Source of the DNA: Phaeocystidibacter sp965659415
GTDB taxonomy: Bacteria; Bacteroidota; Bacteroidia; Flavobacteriales; Schleiferiaceae
NCBI GenBank assembly: GCA_965659415.1
Contig: CBFHVA010000004.1
Coordinates: 1-64,000, forward strand
Direction: 5' to 3'
DNA: 64,000 bases
Made by a program: the position numbers and the translations under genes. The notes under the pieces were generated by a model, which saw nothing but the letters and a program-made list of their open reading frames with translations, was not told the DNA's origin and did not search any database. This document shows positions 18,244 to 25,264 of the stretch, piece after piece (positions within the stretch are counted from its first letter, which is position 1; every line of letters starts with the position of its first letter).

Positions 18244-18774
18244 ATGGCAATTCGCGGACCCTTCAATTTCAACAAATGGCTAGATGAGAATCGAGATAAA
18301 CTCAAGCCGCCTGTAGGTAACAAGAATCTTTATCCAGAGGGAGAAGATTACATTGTGATGGTGGTTGCCGGACCCAATGCACGAAAAGACTATCACTACA
18401 ATGAAACCGAAGAGTGGTTTTTTCAATTGGAGGGTGAAATTACCGTTCGCATTCAGGAAGACGGAAAGCCAAGGGACATCGATTTAGGTCCAGGTGATAT
18501 GTTCCTTTGTCCGGCTGGAATTCCGCATAGCCCAATGAGAAAAGAAGGCAGTATTGGCTTGGTAGTTGAGCGCGTACGGATTGGTACGGATTACAAAGAC
18601 GGACTTCAATGGTACTGCGACAATTGCAACACTAAATTGCACGACACGTATTTTCCTTTAGTCGATATTGAGAAGGATTTCTTACCTCGCTTTAAGGAGT
18701 ATTATGCTTCTGAAGAATTGCGAACTTGCAGCAATTGCGGTACCGTGATGGAAACAGATCCGCGCTTCGTTTAG
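18244..18774 (+). CDS. nbaC: 3-hydroxyanthranilate 3,4-dioxygenase
   Basis: This cupin-fold Fe(II) dioxygenase opens 3-hydroxyanthranilate to 2-amino-3-carboxymuconate semialdehyde. The iron ligands are His51, Glu57 and His95, and the substrate-binding arginines are Arg47 and Arg99, as in the characterised bacterial enzyme. A C-terminal rubredoxin-like site is formed by Cys125/Cys128 and Cys162/Cys165. The length from ATG 18244 is 176 residues, standard for the bacterial form. An in-frame ATG nine codons upstream adds residues not found in the family. The next plus-strand enzyme gene, 1.7 kb away, encodes the decarboxylase acting on its product. Confidence 0.95.
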   Translation: MAIRGPFNFNKWLDENRDKLKPPVGNKNLYPEGEDYIVMVVAGPNARKDYHYNETEEWFFQLEGEITVRIQEDGKPRDIDLGPGDMFLCPAGIPHSPMRKEGSIGLVVERVRIGTDYKDGLQWYCDNCNTKLHDTYFPLVDIEKDFLPRFKEYYASEELRTCSNCGTVMETDPRFV

Positions 18775-18921
18775 GCGATAATTAACCCGATTTCTTCTGA
18801 TTCTTAGGCCAATGCAGCGCTTTTTGGTTATAGGTCCTCATCACACATTCAAAACAACATTGTAGTGAATGTGAATAGCCTGTTTCGGATGAGCTAGATC
18901 TTTGAGTTGAACTCTTTACAA

Positions 18922-19866
18922 TTAGTTCTCTGACAATCGGCTTTTCAAGAATTGAATTTGTTCCTCAGCCATTTGAACATCGTTGGGATCGGTAGCTAGC
19001 TCTGAAATCATTTGATAGGCCTCCAACGCTTCCTCATAGTTTTCTAATTCAAGGTTTATAAAGGCCAAATTGTTCAAGGTGGATATGTGGTTTGGAAAAT
19101 CGTCATAGGCATCTTCAAATCGATCCAATGCTTCCTCCAAATCATTCTGGTAATAAGCCATGGCTCCAAGGTCATTTGGGAACTCGGGGTAGTTGGGAAA
19201 AACATCGATTAGGTCCTCGATCAACTCTTCCAAGGGCTCCTCAATGCCTTGAACTAAAAGTAGTGTGCTGATATAATCTTGTATGGATTTAGCTAGAAGT
19301 GCATCCGAATCATTTACCCTTTCTCCTTCTGTCCAAAGCCAAGCTCCTTCGTTCTCTTCATGCGACTCGATCATGCTTGATATCCAAGGCATTTGTTCTG
19401 AATACCGTTGAGTTTCTCCCAATACAAAGGCCTTTCCCAGTTGCATGTCGAGACGATTGGGGCGAAGTGCTATGGCTTTATCAATATTGGCAAGGCAAAG
19501 TTCCATAAGTGAATCGTTGTAACCAATGCTCTTTATAATGTAACCGATGGCCTCTCCGGTGGTATCTGTAACGGCAATGGCTTCAGTATCTGCGCCAGGG
19601 TCCTGCACAATGGAAGTCACTTCCATTTGCGAAGCTTGGAAGTAATAATTGTGCGCAGCTACGTAGTAATCAGGGTCGTTGTTCTGAGCGAACTCCCACG
19701 CCGTAAGCACGGGACGCACTTCTTCGAGTGGGGCATCGCTGTAGAATACCGCATCGAATCGTTCCTTGTAGGTTTGGGCGTTAGATATTTGAGAGAACAA
19801 GATCACAAAAAGCGCAGAGAGCAGCGAGCCATGTAGCCTCGATAGGAATGGTTCAGATGTATTCAT
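18922..19866 (-). CDS. Exported TPR-repeat protein
   Basis: This 314-residue protein starts with a signal peptide (hydrophobic stretch LLSALFVILFSQISNAQ). The C-terminal half contains tetratricopeptide units such as NDLGAMAYYQNDLEEALDRF and ISTLNNLAFINLELENYEEAL. The N-terminal half resembles additional degenerate helical repeats. TPR proteins act as scaffolds; no partner can be inferred here. It starts five bases after the stop of the upstream minus-strand gene, so the two almost certainly form an operon. The pair is inserted between the two kynurenine-route genes and reads against them. Confidence 0.8.
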   Translation of the reverse strand: MNTSEPFLSRLHGSLLSALFVILFSQISNAQTYKERFDAVFYSDAPLEEVRPVLTAWEFAQNNDPDYYVAAHNYYFQASQMEVTSIVQDPGADTEAIAVTDTTGEAIGYIIKSIGYNDSLMELCLANIDKAIALRPNRLDMQLGKAFVLGETQRYSEQMPWISSMIESHEENEGAWLWTEGERVNDSDALLAKSIQDYISTLLLVQGIEEPLEELIEDLIDVFPNYPEFPNDLGAMAYYQNDLEEALDRFEDAYDDFPNHISTLNNLAFINLELENYEEALEAYQMISELATDPNDVQMAEEQIQFLKSRLSEN

Positions 19867-19871
19867 ATTAT

Positions 19872-20411
19872 TCAGGCGATATCAAATTTAAAGGCGTCTT
19901 CAACGAGATTCAATATATGTCTTGCATGAGCCTCGTTTTCTGTGGTGACAAGCAAATATCTATTTCGCTTACTCTTGGATAGCAAAATTACTTCGAACCG
20001 CGTTTCTGTGAGTTCACTGCGCATGCCCCTATGGTTGTTATAGCCAACTCGCTTCGCCTTAATGGAGATGAACTGGAAGGGCTCTAGCGACTCCCATTTC
20101 CCGAGACGGATGCCAAAAAGATGATTGTGGGTGCGCGCTGTGTATTTTTCTGGGTCTAATTGAACTTTGGTTCTGACAAAGAAAATAATCAATCCCAGAA
20201 GGAGCATAATACTTGCACCCACCATTGAAGTTGTTTCGGCTGCTTCGGAATCAATTATAGGCAGGACTCCTACTCCTAAACCAGCTGTGATGAGCACAAT
20301 GCCGATGGTTTGATATCGATTTGTCACATCGGGATCACGGATGAATTCTATGGTTTTCGCCTTGTTTCTCACACAGTCTAAAGTACAGCATAGAAATTTG
20401 GATGTGAACAC
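19872..20411 (-). CDS. Hypothetical membrane protein with two helices
   Basis: This protein of up to 179 residues is of unrecognised family. Two adjacent hydrophobic helices (TIGIVLITAGLGVGVLPI and MVGASIMLLLGLIIFFV) are followed by a soluble, beta-rich, basic C-terminal domain of about 100 residues resembling the PH-like folds of small bacterial membrane proteins. The start is uncertain. The ATG at 20411 gives an odd cysteine-rich N-terminus, whereas a GTG at 20372 would begin at RNKAKTIEFIRDP and has a TACTTTAG box just upstream. It is co-transcribed with the TPR gene (5-base gap) and divergent from the ACMS decarboxylase. Confidence 0.65.
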   Translation of the reverse strand: MFTSKFLCCTLDCVRNKAKTIEFIRDPDVTNRYQTIGIVLITAGLGVGVLPIIDSEAAETTSMVGASIMLLLGLIIFFVRTKVQLDPEKYTARTHNHLFGIRLGKWESLEPFQFISIKAKRVGYNNHRGMRSELTETRFEVILLSKSKRNRYLLVTTENEAHARHILNLVEDAFKFDIA

Positions 20412-20427
20412 TCCTGTGTGCTTTTCC

Positions 20428-20435
20428 TATCTTCG
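20428..20435 (+). promoter_or_regulatory. Putative -7 promoter element of the ACMS decarboxylase gene
   Basis: TATCTTCG differs from TAnnTTTG by one base and resembles the TACCTTCG box before aspS. It places transcription start near 20442 and therefore supports the GTG at 20454 as start codon. Confidence 0.4.
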
Positions 20436-20453
20436 CCACAAACCCATTTTGCC

Positions 20454-21485
20454 GTGTCGAACAACCGCTTCCCCGACATATTTACCATTGATATCCACAC
20501 GCATATCCTGCCGGAAAAGATTCCCAACTTCCGCGAGAAGTTTGGTTATGGCGGATTTATTCATCTCGATCATCACAAGCCATGTTGCGCCCGAATGATG
20601 ATGGATGACAAGTTTTTCCGAGAGGTGCAAGACAATTGCTGGGATCCAAAAACGAGGGCCACGGAGTGCGACCATCAACAGGTAGATGTGCAAGTACTTT
20701 CAACTGTTCCTGTAATGTTTAGTTATTGGGCCAAGCCGCATCACGCCCTTGAAGTAGCCCAATTCTTGAACGACCATATCGCCGAGATTTGCCAACGATA
20801 TCCCGATCGGTTCGTAGGTCTTGGTACTCTTCCCCTTCAGGATCCAGAACTCTCAATTCAAGAGTTGAAGCGCTGCAAGGAGATCGGACTGAAAGGTATC
20901 GAAATAGGTACCCATGTTAATGATTGGAACTTGGATGCCCCTGAAATTTTCGCGGTACTCGAGGCTTGTCAGGATTTGGATATGGCGGTTTTTGTGCACC
21001 CATGGGACATGATGGGCAAGGAAAATATGCCAAAGTATTGGTTGCCTTGGTTGGTAGGAATGCCAGCTGAAAGCTCTCTCGCGCTGTGCTCTTTGATATT
21101 CTCTGGGACTTTTGAAAAGCTCCCAAAACTTCGTGTGGCAATTGCACACGGAGGAGGCAGCTTCCCGGCTACTTTGGGGAGAATACAGCACGGTTTTGAT
21201 GTTCGCCCTGATTTATGTGCGGTTGACAATCCGATTTCACCCACCGAATACATGGGTAAGTTTTGGCTCGATTCATTGGTGCACGACCCCAAGATGTTGG
21301 ATTACATAACCAGTTTGGTTGGGGACAATAGAGTTGCCCTTGGAACGGATTATCCTTTCCCGCTAGGCGAGCTTGAACCAGGAGAACTCATTCATTCTAT
21401 GGATTGGTCGGCGGCACGAAAGGAGACCCTCCTCAGCGGGGCCGCCTTGGAGTGGCTGAATATGACAAAAGACGATTTCAAATGA
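20454..21485 (+). CDS. nbaD: 2-amino-3-carboxymuconate-6-semialdehyde decarboxylase (ACMSD), amidohydrolase family
   Basis: This zinc-dependent TIM-barrel decarboxylase removes CO2 from the product of 3-hydroxyanthranilate dioxygenase. The metal site is His15/His17 (DIHTHILP), His182 (FVHPWDM) and Asp299 (LGTDYPFPLGE). The invariant His232 lies in AHGGG. From the GTG at 20454 it has 343 residues, close to ACMSD enzymes. An earlier in-frame GTG at 20418 precedes the likely promoter box and is disfavoured. The presence of ACMSD points to catabolism toward 2-aminomuconate, because it diverts material from spontaneous cyclisation to quinolinate and NAD. The stop overlaps the next start (ATGA). 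Confidence 0.93.
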   Translation: MSNNRFPDIFTIDIHTHILPEKIPNFREKFGYGGFIHLDHHKPCCARMMMDDKFFREVQDNCWDPKTRATECDHQQVDVQVLSTVPVMFSYWAKPHHALEVAQFLNDHIAEICQRYPDRFVGLGTLPLQDPELSIQELKRCKEIGLKGIEIGTHVNDWNLDAPEIFAVLEACQDLDMAVFVHPWDMMGKENMPKYWLPWLVGMPAESSLALCSLIFSGTFEKLPKLRVAIAHGGGSFPATLGRIQHGFDVRPDLCAVDNPISPTEYMGKFWLDSLVHDPKMLDYITSLVGDNRVALGTDYPFPLGELEPGELIHSMDWSAARKETLLSGAALEWLNMTKDDFK

Positions 21486-21856
21486 TTCCCGTTTCAATAC
21501 TGCGCACGGTAGCCTGGATAATATTTATTCTTTCAGTGGCCATGGGGGGCGTAGCTACTTACCTCAACTTTCAAGGCAACCTTGAACCCGGTTTAGCCCT
21601 CGCTTTTGTGGCCATTGCCATCGTGGCATTCCCCAACTTTAAGGGCGCAGGATGGGGTGTTTTTAGAGGCCGCAACTTGTGTAAAAACCGACCAACTTAT
21701 ATCGTAGCTCTTGTTATCTACGGCATTTTTGCAACAGCCTTTTGGGAAGGGATACTCGACGATTTGCATTTTGACCCTGCTTTTGCACTTGGCACTTCCA
21801 TTACGGGATTGTTGTTGGTTAGAGCGTATTCGGCTAAAGGGGACTCAGGGGTTTAA
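21482..21856 (+). CDS. Hypothetical membrane protein coupled to ACMSD
   Basis: This 124-residue protein is of unrecognised family. It starts at an ATG overlapping the ACMSD stop by four bases, a strong sign of translational coupling. Hydrophobic segments lie near residues 5-28, 35-52, 68-88 and 95-115, so it is probably a four-helix inner-membrane protein. No transport motif was recognised. The position suggests an accessory role in the same operon, but this is only context. The last codons and stop run into the octamer repeat (the stop TAA is part of the first GGTTTAAA unit). Confidence 0.65.
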   Translation: MIPVSILRTVAWIIFILSVAMGGVATYLNFQGNLEPGLALAFVAIAIVAFPNFKGAGWGVFRGRNLCKNRPTYIVALVIYGIFATAFWEGILDDLHFDPAFALGTSITGLLLVRAYSAKGDSGV

Positions 21857-21931
21857 AGGGTTTAAGGGGTTGCGTTAATCTGTTTCTGCGTTGATCCGTT
21901 TGTTTCCGACAATCCGCAAATCTACTCCCAT
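21850..21931 (-). repeat. Degenerate tandem-octamer intergenic repeat, locus 3
   Basis: Octamers run GGTTTAAA, GGGTTTAA, GGGGTTGC, GTTAATCT, GTTTCTGC, GTTGATCC from 21850 to 21897. After a 10-base unit they resume as GACAATCC, GCAAATCT. On the minus strand this reads AACGGATC AACGCAGA followed by a CCCCTTAAACCC block, the same order as loci 1 and 5. The remainder to 22084 is the A/T-rich leader of the next gene. Confidence 0.65.
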
Positions 21932-22084
21932 GTGTTACCACATTATTGATGTTCTTCAACATCTTTTAATTCAGCGTTATTTTAATGTAGTGACAAGAGC
22001 AAAAAGTTCATACCCAATTAATTTTACTCTCATCTAGAAAGAACTTCGAAATCAGACATTTACAGCTCAATCAAAACTCATTTA

Positions 22085-24925
22085 ATGATGAAATTATTAC
22101 CGAGCTTAAGTCTGATTGCAATCCTTGCCGCCGGCAGTTTGCAAGCTCAGAGCACCTATTCAGTGCGGGTGAATTCAAGTACAGATGATGCAGAAGAAGA
22201 AGTGGGTTCAGGAGCCATGTATACTACGAGTTCCGACCTTGAAATGAGCTTCGACAGTTTTGTTACCGATGACCAACTAGTCGGAATTCGATTCAGTACC
22301 GTTTCATTGCCGGCAAATGCAACGATTGTGAATGCGTACATTCAGTTCCAGGTAGATGAATTGAAGGCAAACGACCCTTGCAACCTCACCGTATTTGTTG
22401 AAGACAATATCAATCCATCTACTTACACAACTACAACCGGCAATATCTCGGGTCGTACCTACATCAACGACTCAGTTCAATGGAATCCCGCTACTTGGGT
22501 AGCTGTCGGTGATCAGGGGCCTGCGCAGCGCACTCCTAACCTAAAATCATTGGTTGATTCGATTACTAGCAAATCAACTTGGGTGAATGGTAACCCAATG
22601 GCATTTATGATTAAGGGTTCAGGAACTCGTACAGCGGAAGCGCACGACGGAACGTCAAGTGCAGCCCCCATGTTGGTGATTGAATACGGCCTTCCGGGCC
22701 AATTCTTGCTTCAGGTGTTGCACGCCTCCGACCTTGAAGGTGGTGTGACCGCTATTGAAGATGCACCCGCTTTTGCTGCAATTGTAGATAAGTTGGAAGA
22801 TGAGTACGCAAACTCAATCACCATTTCATCTGGCGACAACTATATCCCAGGTCCTTTTATGAGCGCTGCTGATGCCAGCTCTGTAGAAGATTCTCTCAAT
22901 GCTATTCTTTCTGACTTTTACGGTGTTTCACTAACCACTCTTGGTGCTTCTGCTGGTAGAGTGGATATAGCCACGATGAACGTGATTGGTTTTGATGCAT
23001 CGGCCATCGGCAACCACGAATTTGACTTAGGTGAATCTAGAGTTGCTCTTGCTGCTGGTGGAGAGGAATTCGGTGGAGATTTACTCTGGATGGGAGCACA
23101 ATTCCCTTACCTCAGTGCGAACCTCGACTTCAGCAGTAGCCTTCTGAACACATTCTATGTTCCAGGAATTCAGAACGCAAACAACTTTGTGGTTGATGTG
23201 ACGAATCCAGCTAGCGCGACTACAACTCCGAAGCTGGCACCTGCAACGATTATCACTGTGAATGGAGAGAATATTGGTGTGGTAGGAGCTACAACGCAGA
23301 TGCTATCAACAATCACATCAGCAGGCAATGTATCCGTAGTTGGAAATCCAACCATGAATGACATGACTCAGCTCGCAGGGGTTATCCAGCCTTACATTGA
23401 CTCTCTTACGAGCCAAGGTATCAACAAGATTATCGTTGCTTCTCACTTGCAACAATTCAGTCTGGAACAAGCCCTTGCTGGACTATTGAACGACGTTGAT
23501 ATCATTCTCGCAGGTGGTTCGGATTTCCTTTTGGCTGATAATACAGATGTATTGCGAGCTGGCGATGTGGCCGACGGTAATTATCCTTATCAAACCGTAA
23601 ATGCTCAAGGCGATTCAGTATTGATTGTTTCTACAGATGGGGAATATTCTTACGTAGGTCGATTGGTGGTAGCCTTTGATGCCAATGGTCATCTGTTGCC
23701 GAGTTCAGTAAATCCATCAGTGAGTGGTGCCTATGCTACATTGCCAACTGTTGTGAATCAACTTTGGGGTTCTCAAGATCCGTACGCAACGGGAACAAAA
23801 GGAAACTTTGTTGAAAGACTTACAGGTTCGGTAATCGATGTAGTGGTAGCCAAAGACAGCGTAACTTTCGGTAAGTCGGAGGTATTCCTTGAAGGTCGCA
23901 GAGCCTTTGTGAGAACAGAGGAAACCAATATGGGTAACCTTAGTGCCGATGCCAACCTATGGGTGGCTCAACAGTACGATGCGACAGTTGCTGTCTCATT
24001 AAAGAATGGTGGCGGGATTCGCTCTGAAATCGGGGTTATTGACCAAGCGAACTCGCGTTTGCTTCCACCGCAAGCTAACCCGGTAGCAGGGAAGGATTCA
24101 TTAGAGGTTTCTCAATTGGATATCGAAAATACGCTTCGCTTTAACAACGGATTGAAGGTTGTTGAAACTACACCAAGTGGATTGAGAGATCTACTCGAGC
24201 ATGGTATCAGTAACTGGGATGGTGTTTCTACGAATGGCCAAATGCCACAAGTAGGCGGTATGCGTTTTTCATTTGACCCAACGGCAGCCGTGGGAAGTAA
24301 AATTCAAAACATGGCAATTATCGATGAGAATGGGAATGTAGTTGACTCAATTGTAGTGAACGGCTCATTGCACGGCGATCCGAGCCGTGTGATTAAGCTC
24401 GTTTCATTGAATTTCTTGGTGGATAACGATGGTGATGGATATCCATTCTCTACAGTTACCACCAATGGAGTTGACCTTGACGCCAACAACACAACCTTGA
24501 ACGGTGTGGCTAGCTTTGCGGTAGTTGGTTCAGAACAGAACGCTTTAGCTGAGTATTTGGCCCAATTCCACACGGTAGCGTCTTATGCGGAAGCTGAAAC
24601 AACTCCTTCTTTAGATCGACGCATCCAAATTCTAAGTGAGCGTGCTGATAGTGTGTTTACATTCGGAATCAATGTTCAAGAGTACGCCATTGCACAAGGG
24701 CTGACCGTTTACCCGAATCCAGCTGATGCATTTGTGATGGTTAAGAGCGAGTTCTCTAATTTGCAGACTATCGATATTATTCATTTAACAGGCCACCACA
24801 TTTCGAAAGTAGAAGCAACCGGTGCCGAAATTAAACTTGACCTCAGCAGCTTGAATACTGGATTGTACATCCTCCTCATCCAAACCGAGGCAGGAATGAC
24901 TACTTCTAAGTTGTTAATCGACTAA
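22085..24925 (+). CDS. Secreted 5'-nucleotidase/metallophosphoesterase with T9SS sorting tail
   Basis: This 946-residue protein has a signal peptide ending at SLQAQS. Residues ~22-205 form a jelly-roll domain of the DNRLRE/carbohydrate-binding type. A calcineurin-like phosphoesterase domain starts at LQVLHASDLEGG (~208), with SSGDNYIPGP and GNHEFD (~309) supplying metal ligands. It is followed by a 5'-nucleotidase C-terminal domain with the NGGGIRSE substrate loop (~641). The last ~70 residues (VYPNPADAF to TSKLLID) are a type A T9SS sorting domain. The enzyme should hydrolyse extracellular nucleotides or related phosphoesters for phosphate and nucleoside salvage. The first metal motif reads HASDLEG where 5'-nucleotidases usually have HTNDxHG, so the activity may be altered. 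Confidence 0.9.
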   Translation: MMKLLPSLSLIAILAAGSLQAQSTYSVRVNSSTDDAEEEVGSGAMYTTSSDLEMSFDSFVTDDQLVGIRFSTVSLPANATIVNAYIQFQVDELKANDPCNLTVFVEDNINPSTYTTTTGNISGRTYINDSVQWNPATWVAVGDQGPAQRTPNLKSLVDSITSKSTWVNGNPMAFMIKGSGTRTAEAHDGTSSAAPMLVIEYGLPGQFLLQVLHASDLEGGVTAIEDAPAFAAIVDKLEDEYANSITISSGDNYIPGPFMSAADASSVEDSLNAILSDFYGVSLTTLGASAGRVDIATMNVIGFDASAIGNHEFDLGESRVALAAGGEEFGGDLLWMGAQFPYLSANLDFSSSLLNTFYVPGIQNANNFVVDVTNPASATTTPKLAPATIITVNGENIGVVGATTQMLSTITSAGNVSVVGNPTMNDMTQLAGVIQPYIDSLTSQGINKIIVASHLQQFSLEQALAGLLNDVDIILAGGSDFLLADNTDVLRAGDVADGNYPYQTVNAQGDSVLIVSTDGEYSYVGRLVVAFDANGHLLPSSVNPSVSGAYATLPTVVNQLWGSQDPYATGTKGNFVERLTGSVIDVVVAKDSVTFGKSEVFLEGRRAFVRTEETNMGNLSADANLWVAQQYDATVAVSLKNGGGIRSEIGVIDQANSRLLPPQANPVAGKDSLEVSQLDIENTLRFNNGLKVVETTPSGLRDLLEHGISNWDGVSTNGQMPQVGGMRFSFDPTAAVGSKIQNMAIIDENGNVVDSIVVNGSLHGDPSRVIKLVSLNFLVDNDGDGYPFSTVTTNGVDLDANNTTLNGVASFAVVGSEQNALAEYLAQFHTVASYAEAETTPSLDRRIQILSERADSVFTFGINVQEYAIAQGLTVYPNPADAFVMVKSEFSNLQTIDIIHLTGHHISKVEATGAEIKLDLSSLNTGLYILLIQTEAGMTTSKLLID

Positions 24926-24949
24926 GGTTAGAATCTAGATATAATTGAG

Positions 24950-24981
24950 AACGCCCTGCGGAAACGTGGGGCGTTTTTTTT
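24950..24981 (+). terminator. Rho-independent terminator
   Basis: The stem AACGCCC / GGGCGTT is extended by a wobble-containing inner helix and closed by a GAAA tetraloop. It is followed by a run of eight T. It ends the nucleotidase transcript 25 bases after the stop. Confidence 0.9.
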
Positions 24982-25054
24982 GTTTGTTGAGCCAGTGTAT
25001 GGGTTAATATGTTTCACAAAGCCCTAGCTAAAGTCATGTGCTTAATGAGTGATC

Positions 25055-25192
25055 AGCAATCTGACAATTCGTTAATCCGTTTCTGGGTTAATTCGTTTCT
25101 GCGTTGGCTAAACCCGAAGTGTGGAGTATACCTCCCGTTCAAAAGTCCATTAGTCCATTGGTCGTTCAGTCATTAAGTCCATCGGTCCAATA
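25055..25192 (-). repeat. Degenerate tandem-octamer intergenic repeat, locus 4
   Basis: Units AGCAATCT, GACAATTC, GTTAATCC, GTTTCTGG, GTTAATTC, GTTTCTGC and GTTGGCTA follow in 8-bp steps from 25055 to 25110. The near-palindrome GGAGTATACCTCCC lies at 25123-25136 and recurs at 31.18 kb. From 25145 to 25192 there are six further octamers GTCCATTA, GTCCATTG, GTCGTTCA, GTCATTAA, GTCCATCG, GTCCAATA. The rest of the 24982-25264 gap holds a promoter box and nothing else recognisable. Confidence 0.68.
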
Positions 25193-25208
25193 ATCCTCTA
25201 ACTATTCA

Positions 25209-25216
25209 TAACTTTG
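25209..25216 (+). promoter_or_regulatory. Putative -7 promoter element of the PurF-like gene
   Basis: TAACTTTG is an exact TAnnTTTG match, 48 bases before the ATG and directly after the octamer array. No -33 TTG is present at 19-base spacing. Confidence 0.5.
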
Positions 25217-25264
25217 AACTTCCTTTTGGCAACCAGATGTCAATCGGACAAAAGTCCTTCTTGA

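Noticed and set aside
25145..25192. CRISPR array
   Set aside because: The units are only 8 bp, contiguous and degenerate with no spacers, and no cas gene is near.
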